Source of the DNA: Trichomonas vaginalis G3
Taxonomy: Eukaryota > Parabasalia > Trichomonadida > Trichomonadidae
Direction: 5' to 3'
Assembly (NCBI RefSeq): GCF_026262505.1
Contig: NC_067204.1
Location: 18,764,165 to 18,828,164, forward strand
DNA: 64,000 bases
In this document: piece after piece, positions 37,385-48,400 of the stretch
Layout of the letters: each line of letters begins with the position of its first letter
How positions within the stretch are numbered: the first letter of the stretch is position 1
Notes under the pieces: generated by a model
What the model was told of the DNA's origin: nothing
The model's database searches: none
Seen by the model: only the letters and a program-made list of their open reading frames with translations
Program-made: the position numbers and the translations under genes

Positions 37385-39615
37385 TAAATTTCAAGTTAAA
37401 TTTTAATTTTGATAAATAATTTAAATTTCAAAATATCAAGTTCAGTTCGACTATGTATGTAGTAATTCCTCAATAAAGTGCCAAAACCCTATTAAAATAT
37501 ATGAACATTTTCAACATTTTAATGTTTTTATTTAAAAATTTGATGGAATATGAGCTTCAAACAATTATTATGTAAATAAAAATAATTAAATATATGTATT
37601 TATTCGTATTACAACCGTAGTAAGTCGATTCTTCTTTTCTTCTACTGAGATTTGAATTTGATTTCGAATTGTAAAGAGATTCAAAGGGAAAATACTAGCG
37701 GATAAAAACTACCTCCATGAAAGGGTCATAATGGACTCAAGTTGTATTTTTTGATATTTTTTGCTTTTCGAGCCTAAAATAGGTAGCCAAGATAATGCCT
37801 AAAAATAAGGTTCTAAATTCTGAAGTTGACATGATCCTCTCGTGTTCACCCTTAATGCTAGAAGTTAGTGATGAAATGCAATTTTGGAACATATTTCAAA
37901 GTCAAAATTGAAGAAATATGAAAAAGGATAAAGAAAAACAATTCAATACTATTATATTTGATCTTTAATCATCAAAATAGTTTTAAGGTCATATTATTAT
38001 TGTAGGATTTTTATTTATTTAATATTTGGATTTTTTAGAAGATTTTAGAGATGTCAGTCTCAATTTATAAAAAAGCGGTTAATGTGTCGTGAGCTTGAAG
38101 TCTAAAATTGCAAATACTGAACTTTTTTAAAATTTGATTGATCAAATAAATTATACATTATATCAGCATTCTAAAACAATTTTTAAAATCGAGTTTGGAA
38201 AATACAAAATATCATGAAAAGTGACAAAAGAAACAAATCGCCTATATGTTATAATATTTATAATATAAATTTGAATCATAGTGTTGATAGACATTTATTA
38301 GTTAACACTAATATATAAATAAATGCATAATGTAGCACATTTTTCTGGGTCCAGGAAATTTGACGGGTCCTGGCGGTTTTGTTTCAATTTTTGAAGAGTG
38401 TGTTTGATTTTGATAAGAGAACGATATAAAACCAATTGTAAATTTCGTAGACTATAGAAGTGTATCAACTCTAACCATCATATCTAAGCTAAACTTGTTT
38501 CAACGATTAATGTTCATCCATAGAGCATCTTAATAATGCAGTTGTACTTTGATCATCGATATTTGATATTTAGTGAAAATAATATCCCTCTATTAAGGAA
38601 TAACAATTCTACAAAGTCTGATTATAATAATATATTTTCTCAAAATAGCATCCTATGTAGATAAATATTGTTTATTATTTAGAATTTGGAATTAGAAAAA
38701 TTCATTGATGCATAAAAACATTTCCAACAAGTTAAAAATACTATATTAGAAATATTTGGCGTTATTTTGTCAAAGACTTAATCAAATTACCAAGATAATT
38801 TACAGCAAAAATACATTTTGTTCAGTAATTATTTTTTTGGAAAAATCCGACTTACACAATCCATGTCGTGAAGGGTGTATGCCAAAATTATAGCCTCGAT
38901 GTTTTTTTATATTATGATGATAGGTATTGGGAATTGTGATGGATCTTATGTGGTGTAAAGTGAATATTATTGTAAATTATTTCTGAGCATGAACTAATAA
39001 AAGAAAAATACTATTCAGCCACTAAATTGAAATTTAAAAATTCAATTTCTAGGACTATTATTAAAGACTTGTAAACACTTTGTGATTCTAAAATCATTCT
39101 TTGGCAATAAAAAGTTCTCTCAAGAATGTTTCTGTATGAAAGTTCACATTCCCATTTGTAATAAAAATTTTGCACTTTTCTAATTTGCCGCGTCAAATGT
39201 CAGGCGGGAGGCTATCAACTAATTAAAGATTATATAATATTATTATATAATGAAATAAAAATACGATAGAATGTCGGGGGGAAATGAGGGGAAAAGTGCG
39301 AAAACGTGGCTTTTCAGTTTTTAATTTTTAGTTGATACACCTCTTAGACTATTCAAAATTCCATAAAAATTCATCATATGCAATATTTCATATATAAGTG
39401 TTTCTATGGACAACTGTTTTAAATAATACCCAGGACCCTGGAGAAAATGTGGGACCCAAAAAAATATGCAACGTTACAAAGATATATTAAAATTATCGAG
39501 TTTTATTTTTTGAGTTTTGAATCTCCAGAATTTCCCATATAAACATATATTAATTTTAGCAAAATAGGGCGAAAATTGAATGAGTGAAGCGGTTTTCAAT
39601 TTTCGAACTATTTTG
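37385..39615. other. Long AT-rich intergenic region
   Basis: No gene is supported over 2.2 kb. GGGTCC(A/T)GG-type motifs at about 38348-38378 and 39428-39456 are in opposite orientation and may be the ends of an old element. Runs of A/T dominate the rest. Confidence 0.4.
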
Positions 39616-39694
39616 TAATTCTTGAAGAAGATTGATAGCTTTACAAAATATGTTCCACATATTTTGTAAAGCTTTCAATCTTGGTCAAGAATTA
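39616..39694. repeat. Long near-perfect hairpin
   Basis: Two 38-base arms (39616-39653 and 39657-39694) are complementary at all but about three positions around a three-base TCC loop. The arms start TAATTCTTGA and end ACAAAATATGT. It is too short for an element with genes and could be a tiny MITE or a structured transcript end. Confidence 0.8.
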
Positions 39695-39772
39695 TAAAAT
39701 ATAGAAATAAAATCAGATTCTACAATGCTTTTTGAAATGTGTCCAGGTGTTTGTATATATAATACACGTTTA

Positions 39773-39805
39773 TTTCTATCGGCGCGCAGAGCGCGCCAAT
39801 AGAAA
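39773..39805. repeat. GC-rich hairpin upstream of the 467-aa gene
   Basis: TTTCTATCGGCGCGC, loop AGA, GCGCGCCAATAGAAA form a 15-bp stem with one G-T pair. It stands out in this AT-rich DNA and lies 62 bases before the ATG at 39868, so it may be regulatory. Confidence 0.6.
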
Positions 39806-39867
39806 TGAATGAATAGGGCTGTAATAAAAAGTGACATCAGGAACTTCCTCGAAATCTCTAAAATAAA

Positions 39868-41271
39868 ATGGAGAAAATAATTGATAATATTGTAGAGCAA
39901 TTTAGCACCACAAAGAGTATTGTTAATAGTAAACCTCAAAACAATGAAGAATCATGTACTTCTGAAGAGAAAAACAGTACAATTTCCATAATTCAGCAAT
40001 TTATTACGAACATGAAAAACGAAAATTACGATATTGACAGAGATAACGAAATGCTTATCAGTATATCAAACATTTGCTGCAAAATGAATCAGCGAGATTG
40101 TTTAGAATTATTCGATTCAGAAACATTTGATATTTTAACATCATCATTTTTATTATCTACACCTTCCATTGAGATTTACTCGCATCTTTTAGACATCCTA
40201 GCAAGTATTAGTATCTATTATCCAACTCTACAACCATTTTTATCAAAAGAGTTCCAAGATGCGTTGTTTTCAGCTAACGAAAGAGGTGGACAGATCAAAG
40301 TATCAGCGGAAATCATATTTACTAACCTTGTCAAAACGAAAGAATATTTTGAAAATTATCCTATGGAATTTATCCTTGATTTCTGGATGAAAATGATTGA
40401 TATGGACTTAAAATCCGAATCGTACGCATTTCTTAACCATGAAGTCACAAATGATGAAGATATAATTGAAGATTCATTTAATTTAGTAAAACTCGATTTA
40501 CTTAACAAAGGAGTTTGTTTGTTCCTCAATGATAACTTATCAGTAGCTTCTATGTCCAATTTACTGCACGGAATTTACATAAATCTTCGAAGCCTTAATT
40601 TGAACACTTCATCTTCAATTATTCGTGATATCTTTGTAGACGAGTTCATGGAGAAGTCCCATGAGATCTATAGTAACAGGAAATTCATTTTAAACACGTA
40701 TTTTATTTTCCTTGAATTAGTTAACAGAAACGTCTACTCCGAGCAACTTTCCGATGAATGTTTGGACTTGGTTACATCGGCAATGGGTAAAGAACAAGAT
40801 TCGGAGATATTTATGTCATCAATATTATATTACACGAAAATGATCGAAAAAAGGAAAGTTCCTTTAGACAAACAGTTCATTCATGATGTTTCTGACTTAA
40901 TTGATAACTCTCCTTTTAATGTCAGAATTGCCGCAATAAATTTGATAAAAATCACAGCAGATTATCAACCAGAACTGTTATCTGATATAAGTGGTGAGAT
41001 CATTGAAGTCATTGCTCAAATTGTTTTGTCATCTGACCCAATAATCTCTGTTGCAGCTTTGAAAACACTGAATACTCTTCATTACAGTTGTAACGAAATT
41101 GTTGCAAAGTATTTGATTGAAGAATTCGACCAATTTGAGGAATTCCAGGAAACATTGCAGGAAATTATAGAAAATGAGGATTTGTCTCAGAAAAAGAGAG
41201 ATATGGCCTTCAATTTTCAGTGTCTCTTAGATAAGGAAATGAATCAATCAAATAACTATAATAATGATTAA
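39868..41271 (+). CDS. Armadillo/HEAT-like helical protein, unknown function
   Basis: The 467-residue acidic protein is almost all predicted helix. Repeating helical pairs (SIEIYSHLLDILASISIYYP; NVRIAAINLIKITADYQPEL; ISVAALKTLNTLHYSCNEI) point to an armadillo- or HEAT-like solenoid. The first 40 residues are polar and low in order, and the last 15 are N/S-rich. There is no enzyme motif. Trichomonads have many such scaffold proteins. No good Inr is seen; the region before the ATG instead holds a GC-rich hairpin and a long hairpin. It is intronless, with host-like composition. Confidence 0.6.
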   Translation: MEKIIDNIVEQFSTTKSIVNSKPQNNEESCTSEEKNSTISIIQQFITNMKNENYDIDRDNEMLISISNICCKMNQRDCLELFDSETFDILTSSFLLSTPSIEIYSHLLDILASISIYYPTLQPFLSKEFQDALFSANERGGQIKVSAEIIFTNLVKTKEYFENYPMEFILDFWMKMIDMDLKSESYAFLNHEVTNDEDIIEDSFNLVKLDLLNKGVCLFLNDNLSVASMSNLLHGIYINLRSLNLNTSSSIIRDIFVDEFMEKSHEIYSNRKFILNTYFIFLELVNRNVYSEQLSDECLDLVTSAMGKEQDSEIFMSSILYYTKMIEKRKVPLDKQFIHDVSDLIDNSPFNVRIAAINLIKITADYQPELLSDISGEIIEVIAQIVLSSDPIISVAALKTLNTLHYSCNEIVAKYLIEEFDQFEEFQETLQEIIENEDLSQKKRDMAFNFQCLLDKEMNQSNNYNND

Positions 41272-41877
41272 TTTTTTTAATTTTTCCGCATTGTTCTCAA
41301 TTTACATAGAAAAATTGAATGAACTCATTGAATTATACGGTAAAATTAAAAAACAAAACAATTATGTCTATATGTATATGTTTGGAATAAATGTTATCAT
41401 GTTTTGAATCTATTGATCATTCTTTTCATATTATTTTTTGAAAGATGCAATAAAATGAATATAAAGATTGTATTTACTAATTTTTCTAATACAATATATA
41501 TGTGATATGCTATATACAAGTAGTTATGTATCAAAATGTCATGCAAAATATTAGCTATTTACAAATATCCTTTGAATTGATTTTGAAATTATATGAATTT
41601 TGTGTATTGAGCCAAATGGCATAGCAGTATTGAACAAATGTAACATTGTTTTAGCTTTTATTCTTTGTTGCATTGAATTTGTCCATTATAAATCCATTAA
41701 TTAGGATATATCATGAGTGAATAATAAGAATTTATATCCAATTCATTGGACATGTAAAAATTCTCAAATGTGTAGTCAATGAACATAAAAATAAAAATGA
41801 TTAAATAAAATAAATACAAACAATTTATAATATACAAACAAACAATATTAATTCAATGCATAATGGTATGCTTTGAC
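41272..41877. other. Convergent intergenic region
   Basis: Some 600 AT-rich bases lie between two convergent genes. No feature is recognised. Confidence 0.5.
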
Positions 41878-42282
41878 TTATATACCGAATGTCTTCCTAA
41901 AATCAACACTATCTAAGATGCATGGGATAGCTGAAAGTGATGAGAGGTATGAATCAAGATTTTCATATCTTTTCTGTAAGAAATCAATGCTTGTGTTGAA
42001 AAGATACTTCTTTGGTGGGAATGCTGGGAATTCTACATTGTTTTGGATCTGTTCATGTAATTTTCTGTTCAATTTTTCTAATTGAGAATATCTCATAGCT
42101 AAGTTGTGAACAACAACCTTGTTTTCAACTAATACACCAACTTGGATCATATAATAAGCAACATTTGTTTTCTTATCTATGTAGAAGTACTCTATGTGGA
42201 TGTAAAATGGCTTCTCAGTTGCAGATTGGAATATCTGAACCTGCTTTGACTGGCTGAGAGATGCGATGGTCATGAATGGCAT
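41878..42282 (-). CDS. PX-domain protein (single domain)
   Basis: The 134-residue protein is almost entirely one PX (phox homology) domain, which binds phosphoinositides, usually PI3P on endosomes. The family pattern is clear: FYIHIEYFYIDKKTN (strands 1-2), VVHNLAMRYSQLEKLNRKL (the R-Y/F-S-x-L helix start), FPAFPPKKYLF (the FP-x-FPPKK loop), then LQKRYENLDSYLSSLSAIP and a closing DFRKTF. It has no BAR or other domain, unlike sorting nexins, so it could be a minimal SNX3-like adaptor. Size fits SNX3 (about 160). No Inr is obvious. Confidence 0.8.
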   Translation of the reverse strand: MPFMTIASLSQSKQVQIFQSATEKPFYIHIEYFYIDKKTNVAYYMIQVGVLVENKVVVHNLAMRYSQLEKLNRKLHEQIQNNVEFPAFPPKKYLFNTSIDFLQKRYENLDSYLSSLSAIPCILDSVDFRKTFGI

Positions 42283-42968
42283 AATCGATAAATATGTTAT
42301 TCATGTTATCTCCGAAATTGAATACCGAAGACCAGATTTCTATTCAATTTTTATGTCATACTTCCCTCTCTTTTTTCTGAGGCAATTGAAAAATAGTAAT
42401 TGCTGTATATGTAATAATACGTAATATTTAGCAATTTTTGATTTTGGATTAGAATTTCAGTTCCCTGATGATCTCGCATAAAAGAGCCAAAATCGCTTGG
42501 ACTATTAGTTAGAAGAGTAGATATGATTGTTTAGACGACAATTAACCATGGAAGTTATAGTAAAATTATGATTCATTTTCAAACGTTGTATTTTAAGTAA
42601 TGCTTCATATATTTCAGATGTATGATGAAGGTATCGTGTAATATTGCAATTGTGGGCTTCGATCTATACAAACAAGATTTCAAATGAGTGGCTTGCATAA
42701 AATTTTATATGTTCAATAGGAAATATGATATTAACTACCTGCATTTATGCATATACTTTGTGAAATAAAGGAAAATCTCATATATAAACTGCGAATATCA
42801 CAGGTATTGAAATGGATAATTCAACTTCGTTGCAGAATCATTTTATTGATCACTTGATTAATGGACTAAGCTTTGGATTTCAATATTTTGTTTTTGATTA
42901 AAATAATTTTTTCAAAATTAAACAGTTTAAAACAAATACAATCTATAAAAATATAATATAACAGAAAA
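42283..42968. other. Intergenic, AT-rich
   Basis: About 690 bases between two minus-strand genes. Nothing is recognised beyond A/T runs. Confidence 0.5.
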
Positions 42969-44084
42969 CTAAAAGTCATTATCCAATAAAGCTTCTTTGA
43001 CTCTGATATTTACCTTATAAACAGTAACATCATCCGGCAAAGGCTGAATATCTGCTTTTCGTTTTTTCCTAGGAGTTTTAGCCTCTGGTGATGGAGGAGT
43101 TGGTTTTGGTGGCTCAGAATCTGTTGAAGTAGATTCATAAGCTTGTATTTGCTCATTTATTGATTGTTCGGTATATTCAGGGTTCGGATCTACTTGTCCC
43201 ATTACTATTGATTGAGAATCGAAGAATAAATCATCTTTAATGTTATTAAGATATTGTTGCCACATATCAGCATCAAAATTAGATGGTTGATTGGGTTCAA
43301 TCTGCAATGACTGTAACTCTGTTGTTTCTGGTGTTTTTTCTGGTATAGGTTGAGGTTCTATTGAATTAATGTCAATTGTTTTTTGTTCTTGACAATCGTC
43401 TTCAATATCATTGCTACAATCATCTGTTGATTGGTCGTCGTTTTGTGTTTGATTATCTTGCTGCCGAGGTATTGATACTTGTGTAACCAAATTTTTTTCT
43501 TCGGGTTCATATTTATTAGAGCTTTGTGGTGGATGATCATGAGTTAAAAACTTATGCATTTCGCTTATATCGTATTTTGCTGGTTGTATCTTTTCTTTTG
43601 GTAAACTAATGTACATCGGAATTTCATTTGCTAAATTAACAAGAGCTTTATTTAGCTTGCTGTCTTCAAATGTCTTAATTAAGTCAATGCTTTTGTCTAA
43701 AAGTATCTCACTAGCTGCGTATAAACTTCCTTTTGTAAAAAGCATGGCTGTGAGACAGTCAATCTTATTCTGATTGATAGTAAGTAGATAAGGAAGCTTT
43801 CTTCTTAAATCATTCTTGGTAATTGTGTACCTACTATTAAAATTGAAAATAGTTGTTAAAGGTTGAGTGAATTTGATCAAAAACATGCCCCCATTATAAT
43901 ATGGGATGTTTTTTACTAATGTTTTTTCATTAACTGTTACAAAATTATACTGTATTTCAATAAATTTTGGATCGATATTAAATTTTGATGCCAATAACGC
44001 CGATATTTCTTGAAATGTGCTATTAACAGATGCATTTAGTATAATGGTTACCCGAGATGGAGTGTGAAATCGAAGTGTTAACAT
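42969..44084 (-). CDS. Protein with N-terminal ubiquitin-like domain and acidic, proline-rich tail
   Basis: From the ATG at 44084 the product has 371 residues. Residues 1-70 fit a ubiquitin-like fold (MLTLRFHTPS, RVTIILNASVNSTFQEISAL, FIEIQYNFV, GGMFLIKF). Residues 95-145 are helical and could be a UBA-like bundle (KIDCLTAMLFTKGSLYAASE). The rest is disordered, rich in Q, D, P and S, with a basic KTPRKKRK near the end that may be a nuclear localisation signal. The start at 44084 is preferred because a TCATT Inr lies 37 bases upstream. An ATG at 44165 would add 27 residues with a hydrophobic stretch. A ubiquitin-pathway adaptor is plausible, not shown. Confidence 0.5.
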   Translation of the reverse strand: MLTLRFHTPSRVTIILNASVNSTFQEISALLASKFNIDPKFIEIQYNFVTVNEKTLVKNIPYYNGGMFLIKFTQPLTTIFNFNSRYTITKNDLRRKLPYLLTINQNKIDCLTAMLFTKGSLYAASEILLDKSIDLIKTFEDSKLNKALVNLANEIPMYISLPKEKIQPAKYDISEMHKFLTHDHPPQSSNKYEPEEKNLVTQVSIPRQQDNQTQNDDQSTDDCSNDIEDDCQEQKTIDINSIEPQPIPEKTPETTELQSLQIEPNQPSNFDADMWQQYLNNIKDDLFFDSQSIVMGQVDPNPEYTEQSINEQIQAYESTSTDSEPPKPTPPSPEAKTPRKKRKADIQPLPDDVTVYKVNIRVKEALLDNDF

Positions 44085-44118
44085 TAATATAACAAATTCA
44101 AAAATTGCAATAAAAATA

Positions 44119-44123
44119 AATGA
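44119..44123 (-). promoter_or_regulatory. Possible Inr for the ubiquitin-like-domain gene
   Basis: TCATT on the minus strand, 37 bases before ATG 44084. It lies inside the longer alternative frame and argues for the shorter start. Confidence 0.35.
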
Positions 44124-44499
44124 GCAATAAGTGGTAAAAATGTCTTTGTCTATCTGTTTATTCATGAGTTTTGTCCTTCTTTAGAGTTTATTGTAGATTT
44201 TTATTTGAAATTTTTAACTACATCAAAAATTATACATATGCGAATGTCCCTAGAAAGGCATTCAATAACAGCAGCGAAAAGGAGTCAATTTTCATTGATA
44301 TTAATATTCTTGAAATATTAGTTCTATTTTTGCTATTGGAGTATATGTATTCTAACCCAATTTGCAATAAAAATTATGGTAGTGCCTTGATTGTCTAAGA
44401 ATCAGATAAAATTCAAATTCAATATTCGTTTTTACTCAAAAATCATATAATAGTGCATTGTAAATTAAAGAGTTGAATAATCTATCAAATATAAATAGT

Positions 44500-45027
44500 T
44501 TATTCACATTGGAACATCCTAGCAAAAACAACAGTTACAACAATAAAAATAATAAGTGATATAGCCCAAGCTGTTACTTTGAAAGTTCCAACATTTAACA
44601 GACTTTGAAGGGCACTGAGCTGTTGGCCATCGTAACTACTAAAATCGTAGTGTTTAGCGAATACAATCATTGAAATACCAACGCAAAATCCGAATAATAT
44701 AAATATGTATTCTAAAATTATCATAGCAAGAATATAGTTGCCATTTACTGTGCATGCTTTGCATTTTGGTAAAAGAACTATTATTAATTCGACAATAAAT
44801 AGGGAAATTACAATGCAAGATACAAGCAATCCGAGAATTACTAATACTTTGACGTTAATATATTTGTGGAAGATATCATGATCGAAAATATCTTTGAAGT
44901 CAGTATAAAATATCGCAAGCAATATTAAAATTACAAGCCCGAGGCCAGCAACAATGCCTGAGGCTTCAATAAAATAAATATGCTTCAGGAAATCTGAAGG
45001 CGTCGGTAAACGAAGCCTAAGTCCCAT
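44500..45027 (-). CDS. Four-helix membrane protein, unknown function
   Basis: The 175-residue protein has four strongly hydrophobic helices (about 22-42, 60-85, 98-122 and 148-170) joined by short loops. A basic N-terminus (MGLRLRLP) precedes them, and a CKAC pair lies between helices 2 and 3. The tetraspan layout recalls MARVEL or tetraspanin-type proteins, but the tetraspanin CCG signature is absent. It is not recognised. It lies divergent from the 1,709-residue protein gene and downstream of none. Confidence 0.6.
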   Translation of the reverse strand: MGLRLRLPTPSDFLKHIYFIEASGIVAGLGLVILILLAIFYTDFKDIFDHDIFHKYINVKVLVILGLLVSCIVISLFIVELIIVLLPKCKACTVNGNYILAMIILEYIFILFGFCVGISMIVFAKHYDFSSYDGQQLSALQSLLNVGTFKVTAWAISLIIFIVVTVVFARMFQCE

Positions 45028-45418
45028 TTTCCCTTTTATGGTGTAACGTCTCCGTTTAGTATTTTTTTATACTGATAGATAATTAGTTATTAAATAAACT
45101 ATGAAACGTAAGTAAATAAAATTTTCCATATGAAATACTCTATTTCTTATTAATTTCAATATGGAATTTTGGAAATCTGATAAATATCATAGCGTGACAC
45201 ATTTAAATCTCTAAGTTACAAAAATGTATTATTAATGATATATATAAAAATGAAATTAGACAACATAAGTTTGTCCAGATATTCGCTTATTGGATCCCAA
45301 TGGAAAGATGATGCAAAACAAATGAAGTATACTAATACAATAATAGATATTTTGTATCAAAAGCAGAATAGCAATTTGTAAATTTCATATAAAAAAATTG
45401 TCAAACTTGAAAAAAAAA
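45028..45418. promoter_or_regulatory. Divergent promoter region with Inr
   Basis: The 390-base spacer serves two divergent host genes. TCATA at 45385-45389 fits the Inr, 32 bases before the ATG at 45419. No Inr is clear on the other side. Confidence 0.5.
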
Positions 45419-48400
45419 ATGAATGATGAAAAAACTTTTTATCAGAGGGTAGATCAGATAATTTCCTCTAAATCTATGTCAGCACAAGATTTACAGGATT
45501 TATATCAGTTCTTAACCGCTTGTTCTTCAAGTTCCCAAGAAAATCAATTTCTTGGTCAAACTTATTCAACTATTCACAAGGAATTAACAAAAGAAAAAAT
45601 AAAATCACTCTTTGAAGTCATTAAATCGACATTCAAAACAGGAGATCCATGTTTTCACCTCGTTTTAATCGTAGTAATGCATTTAATTGCACAAGACTTA
45701 CCATTTTTCGTTAAAGATATTCTTACTCCATTGTTTGACTCGAAACTCGACGAAGAATTATTGATTTGTGCATACATTTCCAGGCAAATTTTAGATCCAT
45801 GTACTGGCTTTCTTAAATTCGCAAGCCATGATGGAAAAGAAAATCACGATTATTGGGGCAATGGAAGCGAAGATCTGAAAACCGAATTTGGCGTTGCTAT
45901 AACGAAATTACGCAGTCTTGTGTTTAATAAGGGCGCTTCTCTCCTCAAAGCTACTACATCGAAAGACCGTAATGGAAATATTTTTTACAATGTATCAATC
46001 CTTGCCAATATTCAGAACGTTATTGTTCCACCAAATTACCGCGTTGGCGATTTTTTATGCGGGTTCCCACGCAGGCCAGAGATCGCTATTAATCTTTCTA
46101 CGCTTCAGGATCAATCAATCTTTACTCAACCCCATAAAATTGAACCAGATAAAATTTCTCCCGCCATTCAAACATGGGCCAAGATGTTTGGATTCATGAA
46201 TTCTATTGGTGCCAAGGAACTTAAATTGCAAATGGATTTCGCATCAAATGTTGTTACAAAAGATACTCCATGTGTTCTGTTTCTGAAGCTCATTCCGTTC
46301 CTCAACATCAGTGAATTTCCAGCAGATATTTTAAGAAATGCAATCGACCAATTAATTTACTCAAACGTTGAATTCAGCTCGTTTATTTTGATATTAATTC
46401 AGTCGATCTTACTTATTTACCCAGATACAACTAATATAATATTCGACAAATTATTCGAGTTCGTTGATCAGATCGGAACTCTTACTGTTTCTCAACTTTA
46501 TTTGTTAATTTTCTCAATTGGCCGGTTTATGGAAATTCTTTACTGCCACAAAGTCAGGAAACTTACGAACGAAGCTCTTACGAAGCTAGATTCCCTTACT
46601 CTCCTTGCTTTTTGCGCTCCATACAATGGAATCCGAGATGGAGCCCTCAGATTAGCATTTGCCATATCTAGATACGAAACAGGTATCAGAGAGAACACAG
46701 TTTATTCAGTATTTAACTCCTCCTCGAAACAAATTGAACAAGAATTCGTATCTTCAATCAAATGCTTCCCCCTTATCTCCCTTCTTCATCCCACAGATAA
46801 CATCACTGCCCCTACAGTCATAGAAGTCATGAGATGCTCGGAAGAACTCATTTGGCAGATAATGTTGAGCGGATTAGCCAAACAAATCACAAAAAGCCTT
46901 GACCAGAACCTCATTCGTCAATTCAAGCATGACGCAATCAAGTTGCTTGAGACAATGGACAGTTCCAGCTTCTCTAGAAGATATGCAATAAATATTCTTA
47001 TGAATTTGACGATAATTCCTGTAGAATCGAATGACAAATCGACCATTCGTATTGTTCTCGATAACGCCGCAGCTTGTTTAAGCGAACTTTACCCAGATGT
47101 CATATTCTTATTCACAACTTGTCCTGAAACAATGTTCCTTCCAATTATTGAAACTCTACTTCACTCAGACGACATATTAATCCAAGTTACAGCAACAGCA
47201 ACCTGCGGATTGACTTGGAATTCCCAGTTTTCAAAGGCATTGGATAACCCTCAATTTTTGTCACTTTTCCAAACCTTATTTAGAAAACTGACAAAAGATG
47301 TTAACAGCTTTTTGATAGACGAAAGTATCAAGACGAAAGATGTTAAGAAGGATGTCAGTACAAGTATTATTTATAACCATGTTGTTTTACGAGATTTCGT
47401 TTTAACAACATATCAATTATTAGATTTCTTGACGAAAAAATTTTCATCAAGACCTAAAACACCTTTCCCATGTTTTGATATCATCACTGATGTTGAACAG
47501 AAAGAGTTATTGAACATGGAATCCACGTTTGATTCATTGATTATCATTGCGACAACAGAGTTCAATGATCCAGACAATAATCTCCATTTTTACACAATTA
47601 GAACGATTTCTTTGTGGTTGTGTTGTTGCAGATTGAGGAAGAGTGATTTAATGAATACAAATGATTTCATTGACCAGCTCGAGAAGTTCAATGATGTGAT
47701 GCTATTGGCGAATTCATTGATCCATCAATTCAACGATTTCCTTCCAATTTTCTTGAAGAGATCAATCCAAGAAAATGGTTCTCTTTATTTCGACGCTCTC
47801 TGCATTTTCTTCAGAGCACCTCATAAATTTGCGACAGGACCAACAGCTGTATTGGTTTCTCAATGGGAATCAATAGATCCTGAGCCGAATGAAGAGATGC
47901 AAAACGCAATGCAGTATTTGTACGAAGAAGGAGGAAACTTTTTAGCAATGTGTTTCTTTTATTTGGTTTCTAATGACAAAAAACAAAGAGATAACTCTTT
48001 CATCATGTTGTCATCAATTGTTCCTTTATTAGTAGCTTACCATGATAGATGCCAGGCTGATAGATTGGTTGATCTCCTCGGAACACTTAGGAATTTCTCA
48101 ACTTTGACAATGGCGACAGAAAATGTCAATAATTTGTGTACAAAATTGGTCGAATATTTGTCATTTATGACAGAATCTGTCATTGACAGATATATTGACG
48201 CGATGTTATCTAAGCCGACAATGGAGACTGACAGGTTATTCCACCCTATATTGCCTTGGATTAACTCGATCTCCCTTGACTTAGAAAACAGAGTTGTTTC
48301 AAGAAACACAGACTTCATTTTCCTGAGATTTTCTTGTTTCTCTTTTGTCGAAAAAGTTCTCTCAATTTTCGAACCGATGTCAAGAAAAGTCGAGGACTCA

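Noticed and set aside
38340-39460. A 1.1-kb transposon bounded by GGGTCC-type inverted motifs
   Set aside because: The inverted match is only about 20 imperfect bases, with no coding sequence and no target duplication visible.
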